In this document: positions 51,307-60,190 of the stretch, in pieces
Layout of the letters: the number at the start of each line of letters is the position of its first letter
How positions within the stretch are numbered: the first letter of the stretch is position 1
Assembly (NCBI GenBank): GCA_020638995.1
Contig: JACKHM010000002.1
Span: 1,116,001 to 1,180,000, forward strand
Length of the DNA: 64,000 bases
Reading direction: 5' to 3'
Source of the DNA: Planctomycetaceae bacterium
GTDB lineage: Bacteria; Planctomycetota; Planctomycetia; Pirellulales; Pirellulaceae
Translations under genes and position numbers: made by a program
Notes under the pieces: generated by a model
The model's database searches: none
Told to the model about the DNA's origin: nothing
The model's input: the letters and a program-made list of their open reading frames with translations, nothing else

Positions 51307-52743
51307 TTAGTCCATCAACAGCGCATCGAGTTGAGAGTTCAGCTCCTTACGCACGCTCGCCGAGTCCGGATCTTCGATCACATTGCGCATCTCGTAAGGG
51401 TCGCGTTGCAGATCGTAAAGTTCGTCCATCCCATCGAGTTCAAGATATCGGATCAACTTCCAACGACTCGTTCGGATTGCACGATATCCCATCTGATGTA
51501 CTCGGGGAAATACAGTATCGGAATTGTACTGAACCAGGAATGAAGTCCGCCAGTTTCGAGGATGCCTGCCGCGAAGCAGGGGCACAAGGCTTTGGCCGTC
51601 AACGGACATCTTCTCGTCCGTTCCAGCCAAATCGATTAGCGTCGGAGCCAAATCGATGCTAAGAGCGAACTCGTCGATGATGCTCCCAGCCCGAAGCTGT
51701 TCACCACCAATTAACCGGGGGTAACGGATCAACAAGGGCACACGAATGCCCTCTTCGTACGCCAACCGTCGCTCGACGCTCAAGCCATGCTCGCCGTACC
51801 AATATCCGTGATCGCTCGTAAAGACAAAGACGGTATCGTCCAACTTTCCACACTTCTCCAGTGCATGAAACAACTGCCCGACCCCTTCGTCGATGCCTGC
51901 CAGCATTCGCAGTCGATCGCGGACGGTTCGTTCGTCCGTGCCGGTCGCCGGTCCGAGTGGCGGGACATCTTTGATTTCTCGCAGCAGTGCCTTCTTTCCA
52001 TCCAGGGAATCCATGACATTCAAGCGACGGGGGATTGCATCTTCTTCGTACAAATCTTGATGTCGCTCGGCGGGTAGAAACTGGGCCGCCTTTGGATCGG
52101 TGATACTGCCGTCGTCGCGCTGCGTCAGTTCAGGATGTAGGGCTTTGTGAGCGATGTACAGACAAAAGGGCGATTCTCGTGGCTTGGCTGCGAACGCGAC
52201 TGCCTTCTCATTCAAGACATCTGTTGTATGGCCTTTGAATTTCTGACGATGGCCATCGACATTTAGCTCCGGGTCAAACGAAGTGCCTTGACCTTTCATG
52301 CTGACCCAATGGTCAAATCCAGGCCGAGCCGTATCATCGTTTCCCATGTGCCATTTGCCTATGTAGGCCGTTTCATATCCAGCGCGCTGAAGCACTTGTG
52401 GAAACGTCTTTAGTCGATGGCTCTGCTCGCTGCGATTGGTGTTGTCGAGAATGCCGTGGTGATGCGTGTGTAGCCCCGTCAACAGACAGGCCCGTACCGG
52501 CGAGCACAGCGGAGTCGTGCAGAACGCGTTGCGAAACCTGACGCCTTCCGTCGCGATCCGATCGATATTCGGCGTCTGCACAAAGGGATGTCCCATGCAT
52601 CCGATCTCGTCCCAGCGAAGGTCGTCAACGAGAACGACGATGAAGTTGGGCGATGCGTGGTCGTCTGCGGTGACCGACCGAATCATACCCGCTACGAGAA
52701 ACAGCCCGACGGCTCCGATGACGATAATTCGACGATTATTCAT
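51307..52743 (-). CDS. Secreted sulfatase (S1 family)
   Basis: The 478-residue enzyme has a signal-like N-terminus (MNNRRIIVIGAVGLFLVAGM...). Sulfatase marks are 'FIVVLVDDLRWDEIGCMGHP' (metal-binding Asp pair), the formylglycine motif C-S-P-V-R at Cys80 followed by ACLLTG, 'ETAYIGKWHMG', and 'VFTSDHGYWYGEHGLSVERRLAYEEGIRVPLLI'. Cys80 must be converted to formylglycine by a maturation enzyme not seen in the window. It should hydrolyse sulfate esters, probably on polysaccharides. It is transcribed away from the double esterase gene, which starts 220 bases from it. Confidence 0.95.
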   Translation of the reverse strand: MNNRRIIVIGAVGLFLVAGMIRSVTADDHASPNFIVVLVDDLRWDEIGCMGHPFVQTPNIDRIATEGVRFRNAFCTTPLCSPVRACLLTGLHTHHHGILDNTNRSEQSHRLKTFPQVLQRAGYETAYIGKWHMGNDDTARPGFDHWVSMKGQGTSFDPELNVDGHRQKFKGHTTDVLNEKAVAFAAKPRESPFCLYIAHKALHPELTQRDDGSITDPKAAQFLPAERHQDLYEEDAIPRRLNVMDSLDGKKALLREIKDVPPLGPATGTDERTVRDRLRMLAGIDEGVGQLFHALEKCGKLDDTVFVFTSDHGYWYGEHGLSVERRLAYEEGIRVPLLIRYPRLIGGEQLRAGSIIDEFALSIDLAPTLIDLAGTDEKMSVDGQSLVPLLRGRHPRNWRTSFLVQYNSDTVFPRVHQMGYRAIRTSRWKLIRYLELDGMDELYDLQRDPYEMRNVIEDPDSASVRKELNSQLDALLMD

Positions 52744-52962
52744 GTCCTACCTGCTAATCACAAACATATGAGTCCGTGGTTGAACGGCACAAGGATGCCA
52801 TATTCTAATTGGTTCTCGCCTCGACCGGGACTCCTTCTGACAAAAACCGGTGTCTACGAAATTCCAACGACCATGCGATGCCAGAGGCGACGTGGAACTG
52901 GCGCCAAGATACAATCAATGGTCCTCCCAACCACTAGAACAGATCACTTACGAGTCCTTTCC

Positions 52963-54948
52963 ATGAGCCGCAGTCACGTTTTGCTCGCAGTAGTACTTCT
53001 AAACATTGCTTCTCCGGCTTTGCCTAACGAACTTTTCTGCCTCCCTGAAAGTGAGAGAGAATCCAGCTCTCTCTACTCGGCATTGCAAGCGGAAGCGTAC
53101 GCAGCCCTGGACCGGCGGACAGAGCGCTACGAACAACTGAAGACGCCCGAGCAAATCCGTGATTACCAACAACAACTCCGCGAGTTCTTCATTCGGCAAC
53201 TCGGCGGCCTGCCTGAGCGAACACCGCTGAACGCCACAACGGTTCGCACGATTCAAGCGGATGGCTACCGCATCGAACTCGTCATCTACGAAAGCCAGCC
53301 ACATCATCACATCACAGCGAACTTGTATATTCCTGACGGCGATGGCCCGTTTCCCGGGGTGGTCGTTTCTAGCGGCCATAGCCGAACGGCGAAGACGGCT
53401 GACTACAACCAACGCTTCGGCATCATGATGGCCAAGCATGGGATGGCGGCGTTGTGTTTCGACCCCATCGGACAAGGAGAAAGATCGCAAGTCCTTGACG
53501 ACCAGGGCCACCCAAAGTACTCCGGCACGACAACCGAGCATTTCTTGCTGGGAGTTGGCTCGACCTTAGTCGGACGCAGCACTGCCACATATCGGGTCTG
53601 GGACGGAATACGTTCGATCGACTATCTCGTCAGCCGGCCTGAGATTGACCCCACCCGGATCGGCTATACGGGTTGTTCGGGCGGCGGGACGTTGACATCT
53701 TATGTGATGGCGTTGGACGAACGAGTTACCTGCGCCGCGCCCGCTTGCTATCTCACGACGTTCCGAAAGTTGATAGAAACAATCGGGCCGCAGGATGCCG
53801 AGCAAAATATCTTTGGACAGGTTGCATTCGGCCTCGATCACCCCGACTATATCCTGATGCGAGCGCCTCGCCCCACGCTTATCTGCTGCACAACGGGCGA
53901 CTACTTCAACATTGAAGGTGCCTGGAACAACTATCGCCAGGCAAAACGAGTCTACGGCCAGCTCGGCTATCCAGAGCGAGTTGATCTCGTCGAGATGGAT
54001 GGCCCGCATGGCGTTAAGCCTCAAGGATTGGCGACAATCGCACATTGGATGAAGCGTTGGTTGTTAGATCGCGACGAAGCCGTGCCCGTCGCCGAGCTGA
54101 CAACACGAGCGCCGTCCGAACTGCTGTGTACCTCGTCCGGACAAGTCCTCAGGTTGGCGGGTGAGAAATCGGTGTTCGATCTGAACGCGGAACTCGAAGC
54201 ACGATTGGCGACCGAACGAGAACGGTTGTGGACATCGAAGACGGACGAAGCAATGACCACACAGATCGCTCGACGCCTTGGACTAGATCCAATTGCAGAG
54301 CTCAAACCGCCCAAGCTTGAAGACGCGGGCAGAGTACAGCGTGGCGAGTATCACATTGACCGACTAGTTCTTCGTCCTGAATCGGGCGTACCCTTGCCGG
54401 GGCTCACATTTCATCCCAAGTCGCCCCTGGACGATGCCTACTTGTATCTGCATGACAGTGGAAAACTGGGCGACTCCGAGCCAGGTGGTGCTATCGAGCA
54501 ATTGGTAAACGACGGGTACGCAGTCGTTTCACTCGATCTGCGCGGACAAGGCGAAACTGCGACGGGTGACCGTGACAAGCTGCTCACCGATTGGAAAATC
54601 TATTACCTCGCTTTTCTGCTAGGAAAACCCTTGTTGGGAATGCGCGTCGAAGACGCTTTGTCTGGCGGGCACTTTGTCGCATACTACCAGAAGCCAGCGG
54701 ACAAGCCGCGGCGCGTGCATTTAATCGGCGTCGGTCAAGCCGGCATCGTCGCCCTTCACGCTGCCGCGCTCCATCCCGAGCTCTTCGCTTCAGTCACGCT
54801 TCGCAACACACCACGCAATTGGGCTTCTGTAGTCAAGCAGTCCAATCCCGAGGGACAACTCGACAGCGTCATCCATGGAGCTCTTGAGACGTACGACTTG
54901 CCGGACTTAGTGCGATTAATCGGTGACGATAAGGTGACTTTTGAATAA
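52963..54948 (+). CDS. Secreted tandem alpha/beta-hydrolase (acetyl-esterase-like), second domain without nucleophile
   Basis: The start at 52963 gives 662 residues and a signal peptide (MSRSHVLLAVVLLNIASPALP); the frame is open from 52588, but that part lies opposite the sulfatase gene. The first hydrolase domain (about 40-370) has a full AXE1-like triad: Ser239 in GCSGGG, Asp313 in TTGDYF and His349 in DGPHGV. The second domain (about 440-660) repeats the fold, but the elbow reads G-V-G-Q-A-G with Gln592 in place of Ser, so it should be inactive. It may serve dimerisation or substrate binding. The stop lies ten bases before the ATG of the DUF1592 gene, so the two are co-transcribed. Confidence 0.85.
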   Translation: MSRSHVLLAVVLLNIASPALPNELFCLPESERESSSLYSALQAEAYAALDRRTERYEQLKTPEQIRDYQQQLREFFIRQLGGLPERTPLNATTVRTIQADGYRIELVIYESQPHHHITANLYIPDGDGPFPGVVVSSGHSRTAKTADYNQRFGIMMAKHGMAALCFDPIGQGERSQVLDDQGHPKYSGTTTEHFLLGVGSTLVGRSTATYRVWDGIRSIDYLVSRPEIDPTRIGYTGCSGGGTLTSYVMALDERVTCAAPACYLTTFRKLIETIGPQDAEQNIFGQVAFGLDHPDYILMRAPRPTLICCTTGDYFNIEGAWNNYRQAKRVYGQLGYPERVDLVEMDGPHGVKPQGLATIAHWMKRWLLDRDEAVPVAELTTRAPSELLCTSSGQVLRLAGEKSVFDLNAELEARLATERERLWTSKTDEAMTTQIARRLGLDPIAELKPPKLEDAGRVQRGEYHIDRLVLRPESGVPLPGLTFHPKSPLDDAYLYLHDSGKLGDSEPGGAIEQLVNDGYAVVSLDLRGQGETATGDRDKLLTDWKIYYLAFLLGKPLLGMRVEDALSGGHFVAYYQKPADKPRRVHLIGVGQAGIVALHAAALHPELFASVTLRNTPRNWASVVKQSNPEGQLDSVIHGALETYDLPDLVRLIGDDKVTFE

Positions 54949-54958
54949 CACAAACCTT

Positions 54959-57337
54959 ATGCGCAACGCTCTCTTTTTGGCATTACTAGCAAGCAGCCGA
55001 CTTTTCCAAGTTGGACTCGCTCAGGATCCGTCGTGGCCTACCGCCGTCCGGCCCTTGTTCGAGTCGTATTGCCTTGATTGTCACCAGGGCGACGATGCAG
55101 CTGGGGAATTGAACCTTGATCAACTCGGTGTTGACTTAAACGATGTTGAGCTTTCCCGAAAATGGACATTAATCCATGATCGCCTTGCCAGCGGCGAGAT
55201 GCCTCCACCCGACGAATCACAGCCAACGACGGACGAGCGAAGGAAGCTTATCGCGGCGATCGCAGCGGCGATTACAAACGCCGACGGATCGCGTGCCGAT
55301 GTCGTCCTGCGCCGACTTAACCGAGCAGAGTACGAGAACACCGTCCGCGACTTGTTCGGCGTCGAAGTTCAAGTGAAAGAACTTCTCCCCGAAGACACAC
55401 CAACGGCGGGATTTGACAACGTGGGCGAGGGATTGGCCGTTTCTGCCGAAGCCATACAGGCGTATCTGCACGCTGCCGACGTTACGTTGGATGCTGTTTT
55501 TGGCCCACCGAAAAAGCCGCAGCATATCGTGCACGAAACAAACCTACTCGATCAATTGACCTGGGACGGCAAACCGCAACTAGCCGCTCAGATCGGCAAG
55601 ATGTTTCGTAAGACCGACGACGGACTCGTGATCTTTCAATCAGGCTACTGTCCGACGAACCTCGTCAATTTTTCTCGGCTTCGCGCGCCCGCAGGCACCT
55701 ATCGGGGCACGCTGCGTGTGCGGGCAATCCAGAGCAAGGAACCGGTGACACTTCGCATCTACGGCGGCGATACAATCGTCGGTCGGCGCGAGAAGCATTT
55801 GGTCGGATATTACGACGTGCCGCCAGATGACTGGACGACAATCGAGTTTGAAGATCGCTTGGTGGAAGAAGGGGGAACCTTTCAGCCAAAGTGCTACGGC
55901 ACGCGTGATACGCGTAAGGATGGTGATACTTATCCCGAACCTGGCATCGAGATCGGTGACATTACAATTGAAGGACCACTCGAACTCTGGCCACCGCCGA
56001 GTCGAGCCAAGTTGCTCGGCGATGTCGACATAAAGTCTTCGACACTCAGAGATGCAGAGAGCATTCTCAGTCGAATACTACCGATTGCCTATCGTCACCC
56101 CGTCGCCGCGTCCGACGTCGCCGAATACACCCGGTTGATGGAAGTGGCTATGGCGAGCGGTCGAACTTTCGAGGAATCGTTGCGGATTGGTCTGAAGGCC
56201 GTATTGTGCTCGCCAGCCTTTCTATTCCTGGATGAGCCGCAGCAGTTGTCCGACTCCACTGCCATTGACCAACACGCACTCGCGTCGCGCCTGTCTTATT
56301 TCTTATGGAGTTCCATGCCGGATACGGAGTTGCTTGCGCTGGCCGACCAGGGGACTTTGAGCGAGCCTCGCATATTGCGGCAACAGGTCGAGCGTTTACT
56401 TAACGATCTACGGGCGCAAGCCTTTACGACCAATTTCACCGGACAGTGGCTCGATTTGCGGGAAATTGACTTTACCGAGCCCGATGCCAATCTGTATCCC
56501 GAATACGATGAACTGCTTCGCGTCTCCATGCTCGAAGAGACGCTTCGCTTCTTCCAGGAAGTGCTCACTTGTGACATGAGCGTGATGACGTTTCTCGATT
56601 CAGATTTTACGTTTTTGAACGAGCGACTGGCGAAGCACTACGGCATCCCCGGCGTTCACGGCCAGGCGTTTCGCCGCGTTGCTTTGCCCGATGGTTGCGT
56701 TCGCGGTGGATTGCTGACTCAAGCCAGTATTCTGAAGGTGACTGCCAATGGCACTAACACGTCGCCCGTGCTGCGTGGTGCGTGGGTGCGAGAGAAGCTC
56801 CTAGGGCTCGCCGTCCCGCCTCCTCCGGATAACGTCTCCGCAGTCGAACCTGACATTCGCGGTGCTAAGACCCTGCGAGAGCAACTGGCCCAGCATCGCA
56901 ATGTTGCATCGTGTGCAGCTTGCCACGACAAAATCGATCCACCGGGATTCGCCCTGGAGAACTTTGATCCGATTGGCGGCTGGCGCGATCATTACCGAAC
57001 CATGGGCGACGGCAAACGACCTGAGTTCTCGCAGTCTCCCTTTACCTATGCATGGATTCGGTACCGAATTGGCTTACCGGTCGACGCCAGCGGACACACT
57101 GAGACGAATCAGCGATTCCAAGATATCCGCGATTACAAAGAGCTCGTCATAATGCAGGACACTCAAGTGGCGAAAGGAATCACTGAAAAGGTTTTAACTT
57201 ACGCCACCGGTCGTCAGTTGCGTTTCGCTGACCGTGGCGAAGTGAATCAGATTATGAGCAGCCTCAGCAAGCATGACTTCGGGTTGCGTGCTCTGATTCA
57301 CGCGGTAGTCCAAAGTGAGATGTTTCGAAGACCATAA
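54959..57337 (+). CDS. Planctomycete DUF1587/DUF1592/DUF1588/DUF1585 protein with two heme-type motifs
   Basis: The ATG at 54959 gives 792 residues (a TTG at 54941 is a possible earlier start) with a signal peptide ending at LAQ. An N-terminal cytochrome-like part has YCLDCHQG (Cys38, Cys41, His42). Then 'VVLRRLNRAEYENTVRDLFGVE' and 'DTPTAGFDNVGEGLAVS' mark DUF1587. 'LASRLSYFLWSSMPDTELLALADQGTL' marks DUF1592, and the C-terminal 'NVASCAACHDKIDPPGFALENFD' has a second CxxCH. These large exported proteins are typical of planctomycetes and are usually paired with a DUF1552 partner, as here. Their reaction is not established. Heme binding is inferred from the CxxCH motifs. Confidence 0.93.
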   Translation: MRNALFLALLASSRLFQVGLAQDPSWPTAVRPLFESYCLDCHQGDDAAGELNLDQLGVDLNDVELSRKWTLIHDRLASGEMPPPDESQPTTDERRKLIAAIAAAITNADGSRADVVLRRLNRAEYENTVRDLFGVEVQVKELLPEDTPTAGFDNVGEGLAVSAEAIQAYLHAADVTLDAVFGPPKKPQHIVHETNLLDQLTWDGKPQLAAQIGKMFRKTDDGLVIFQSGYCPTNLVNFSRLRAPAGTYRGTLRVRAIQSKEPVTLRIYGGDTIVGRREKHLVGYYDVPPDDWTTIEFEDRLVEEGGTFQPKCYGTRDTRKDGDTYPEPGIEIGDITIEGPLELWPPPSRAKLLGDVDIKSSTLRDAESILSRILPIAYRHPVAASDVAEYTRLMEVAMASGRTFEESLRIGLKAVLCSPAFLFLDEPQQLSDSTAIDQHALASRLSYFLWSSMPDTELLALADQGTLSEPRILRQQVERLLNDLRAQAFTTNFTGQWLDLREIDFTEPDANLYPEYDELLRVSMLEETLRFFQEVLTCDMSVMTFLDSDFTFLNERLAKHYGIPGVHGQAFRRVALPDGCVRGGLLTQASILKVTANGTNTSPVLRGAWVREKLLGLAVPPPPDNVSAVEPDIRGAKTLREQLAQHRNVASCAACHDKIDPPGFALENFDPIGGWRDHYRTMGDGKRPEFSQSPFTYAWIRYRIGLPVDASGHTETNQRFQDIRDYKELVIMQDTQVAKGITEKVLTYATGRQLRFADRGEVNQIMSSLSKHDFGLRALIHAVVQSEMFRRP

Positions 57338-57357
57338 AGCAACGTGATGAAAACTCG

Positions 57358-58638
57358 ATGAAAGTTACACCGATGAGAAAGCTAAATCTATCCCGACGGT
57401 CGTTTCTTCGCGCATCTGGCGTAGCCATAGGCTTGCCATTTTTGGAGGCGTTGCAGGACAGGACGGCAGCCGCAGAGAGTTCAGTTCGTCATCGCATGGT
57501 CGCGGTGAACGTCGGTTTGGGGCTCCACGCTCCGAATCTTATACCGACGAGTGCGGGTCGCGACTACGAACTGACTCCCTATCTGCAAGTGTTGGGTGAT
57601 TTACGCGAGTCGTTCACCGTGATCTCGGGCGCATCGCACCCCGAGGTCGGCGGCGGCCACTTGTCCGGCAAGTCGTATTTAACCGCTGCAAAACACCCGA
57701 ATAGTGCAGGATTCAAAAACACAATTTCGATCGATCAGTACGCCGCCGAACAACTTGGCGCAGAGACTCGCTTCGGATCGCTGTCGCTGACTAGTTCGGG
57801 TCCCGGGTTGTCTTGGTCTCGCGCTGGCGTCGAAGTTCCGGCGGAAACGCGGCCCTCGCGAGTTTTTCAGCAGTTGTTTCTCGCAGGCAAGCCTCAGGAG
57901 CAGGCCGCACAGATCCAGAGATTACAGGATGGCCAAAGCGTCTTAGACCTGGTGATGCAACAAGCCAAGCAAATGGGTTCGCGACTGGCGGGGCGAGATC
58001 GACAGAAGCTCGAACAGTACTTCGAGGCGGTTCGCGAAGCCGAGAGACGACTGACGAAGGCCGAGGCCTGGGAAGCTCGCCCAAAGCCTCACATTGATGT
58101 AAAACCACCGCAAGACGAAACGGATTCCACGAAGATTGTCGAGTGTATGAAGTTGATGTACGACATGATGCACTTGGCAATCCAAACCGACTCCACCCGG
58201 TTCATCACTTACTACTTCACCGGCATGAATCAAGTGCCGGCCATTAGCGGTGTGGATATCGACTATCACAATTTGTCTCACCACGGCAAAGATCCGGCCA
58301 AGCTGGCTCAGCTTGCGATCGTGGAACTGGAGGTCGTCAAAGCATTCGGCAACTTTTTGCGAAAGCTCTCCACAAACGAGGATGGCGAGGCTTCCCTACT
58401 AGACTCGACGATGGTTCTATTCGGCTCAAACCTCGGCAACGCGAGCAGTCACGACACGAAAAACATGCCAATCATCCTGGCCGGGGGTGGTTTCAAGCAC
58501 GGTCAGCATCTGGCCTTTGATCAGCAGAACAACTACCCATTGCCGAATCTCTACGTGTCGATGCTGCAGCGACTCGGCCTGGAAACGGAAACATTCGCTT
58601 CTTCAACAGGGACGATGAGCGGACTCGAATTAATGTAG
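57358..58638 (+). CDS. DUF1552 protein, Tat-exported
   Basis: The 426-residue protein has a twin-arginine signal (NLSRRSFLRASGVAIGLPFLEAL), with possible starts at 57358 and at 57373 (MRKLNLSRRSFLRASG). DUF1552 text follows: 'VNVGLGLHAPNLIPT', 'GGHLSGKSYLT', 'SIDQYAAEQLG', 'FSRVFQQLFLAG'-like 'RPSRVFQQLFLAG', 'EQYFEAVREAERRL' and 'TMVLFGSNLGNASSHDTKNMPIILAGGGF'. It starts 20 bases after the DUF1592 gene, its standard partner in planctomycetes. The family resembles DUF1501-type exported proteins in general shape, and its biochemical activity is unknown. The run on this strand ends here. Confidence 0.93.
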   Translation: MKVTPMRKLNLSRRSFLRASGVAIGLPFLEALQDRTAAAESSVRHRMVAVNVGLGLHAPNLIPTSAGRDYELTPYLQVLGDLRESFTVISGASHPEVGGGHLSGKSYLTAAKHPNSAGFKNTISIDQYAAEQLGAETRFGSLSLTSSGPGLSWSRAGVEVPAETRPSRVFQQLFLAGKPQEQAAQIQRLQDGQSVLDLVMQQAKQMGSRLAGRDRQKLEQYFEAVREAERRLTKAEAWEARPKPHIDVKPPQDETDSTKIVECMKLMYDMMHLAIQTDSTRFITYYFTGMNQVPAISGVDIDYHNLSHHGKDPAKLAQLAIVELEVVKAFGNFLRKLSTNEDGEASLLDSTMVLFGSNLGNASSHDTKNMPIILAGGGFKHGQHLAFDQQNNYPLPNLYVSMLQRLGLETETFASSTGTMSGLELM

Positions 58639-58724
58639 TTCATATCGCGATTCTTGGCGAAGACACTCGCAAGATCTCCAGCGTGAGTCGCTGACTTCTT
58701 GCGAATCCGGTTGTGGCAAACACG

Positions 58725-60083
58725 CTATCGATCAGCATCTACGTTCCGCTCCCAATCGGCAAGCAACTTTCGCAACCGCGCACGATCGAGCGGCTGTGTG
58801 GCGGCTAGATCGCTCGCTTCGCCAATGTCTTTCGACAAATCGAAGAGCCATTGTTCGGTGCTGTCTCCTTTGCGATGTCGCACGAGCTTTAGCTCGCCGT
58901 CCCGAACAGCGGACCATGTCACATCGTCACGTTTACCGCGCCAAAACAGCGTGCGGACGACGTTCGCACGCTGTTCAGTGATATGTCGGATAATGTCGTA
59001 GCCGTCAAGCGTCTTCGTCGGCATCGTTGCACCCGCTAGGGTGAAAATGGATTCTGTCAAATCGAATGTGACGCAAACTTGTTCGCTCGTCATCCCAGTT
59101 GGGATGTGGCCTGGCCAACGAATGATTAGCGGCACGCGGATGCCGCCTTCGAAGGTCGTGCTCTTGCTGCCTCGCAAAGGCCCCATGTGCCCGGCACCTG
59201 CATAACCGCCGTTATCGGAGACGAAGATCACGATCGTGTTGTCCGTAATGCCGACTTGATCAATTGCCTTGACCAGGCGACCGACCTCGGCGTCGAGATC
59301 TTCTAGCATCGCCACATAAGCTTCCGCGTTCTTCTCCGTCCAGTTCTCCTCGGTGACCAATTTGTCATGATCCTGAGGACCTTGAAACGGAAAGTGAGGC
59401 GACTCGTGAGAAACAAACATAAAGAAGGGTCGATCTTTGTTTTTCTTAACAAACGCAATCGAATCGTCGGTGATCAGATGCGTCATATAACCCTCGCGAT
59501 CGACCGGGTCGCGCCCCTGAAACAAGACGTGCAGGTCGCTGGTTTCGCGATGATTGAAGTAGTGAACATTACCGCCGAGATAGCCAAAAAACTCGTCCCA
59601 GCCGTATTCCATCGGGTTATGTTTCGGTTCGTATCCAAGATGCCACTTGCCGAACAGGCCGCAGGCATAGCCCGATTCCCTCAAGGCACTCGGCAGTACG
59701 GCTTCATCAATGGGCAAGCCCAAGTCGTGCTGATCAGCCAGTCGAATAGCTTCGTCATAGCGACCAACATTGCCAGTCCCAATTGCACATTCGAGACCAC
59801 CCACTCGCTGTTGATACCGTCCAGTCATTAAGGCCGTGCGTGTCGGAGTGCACTCCGGTCCATTGGAATAATGCTGCGTGAATCGCACTCCCTGCCTGGC
59901 CAGCAAATCAATATGTGGCGTCTTGGCGACTGGATGGCCGTAGCACCCCAGGTCCCCATAGCCAAGGTCGTCCGCAAGAATTAGCACAATGTTCGGGCGG
60001 TCCGACGAGCACGTGACTCCTACTTTTATGAACAGCAGGACGGATAGAACGGTAACCAAAACTATCGATATTCGAATCGACAT
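58725..60083 (-). CDS. Secreted sulfatase (S1 family)
   Basis: The ATG at 60083 gives 452 residues and a signal peptide (MSIRISIVLVTVLSVLLFIKVGV); the frame is open to 60182. Sulfatase marks are 'NIVLILADDLGYGDLGCYGHP', the formylglycine motif C-T-P-T-R at Cys78 followed by TALMTG, 'CGLFGKWHLG', 'FVSDNGGYAGAGHMGPLRGSKSTTFEGGIRVPLII' in pieces and 'DGELKLV'. It should hydrolyse sulfate esters after Cys78 maturation. The upstream sulfatase-PhoD fusion gene ends 107 bases away on the same strand, so the two may be co-regulated. Confidence 0.95.
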   Translation of the reverse strand: MSIRISIVLVTVLSVLLFIKVGVTCSSDRPNIVLILADDLGYGDLGCYGHPVAKTPHIDLLARQGVRFTQHYSNGPECTPTRTALMTGRYQQRVGGLECAIGTGNVGRYDEAIRLADQHDLGLPIDEAVLPSALRESGYACGLFGKWHLGYEPKHNPMEYGWDEFFGYLGGNVHYFNHRETSDLHVLFQGRDPVDREGYMTHLITDDSIAFVKKNKDRPFFMFVSHESPHFPFQGPQDHDKLVTEENWTEKNAEAYVAMLEDLDAEVGRLVKAIDQVGITDNTIVIFVSDNGGYAGAGHMGPLRGSKSTTFEGGIRVPLIIRWPGHIPTGMTSEQVCVTFDLTESIFTLAGATMPTKTLDGYDIIRHITEQRANVVRTLFWRGKRDDVTWSAVRDGELKLVRHRKGDSTEQWLFDLSKDIGEASDLAATQPLDRARLRKLLADWERNVDADR

Positions 60084-60190
60084 AACTTCCCTGACACTTC
60101 CGCAAATTGCGTATGTGAACGTATTAGAGGAATGAGATTGTTGAATCGAGAACGGCAGTGGGCGTTGTGCCACGCGTGACACAGAACCTC

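Noticed and set aside
52588..52962. Upstream extension of the tandem esterase frame
   Set aside because: Its first part is antisense to the sulfatase start, and only the ATG at 52963 places a signal peptide at the N-terminus.
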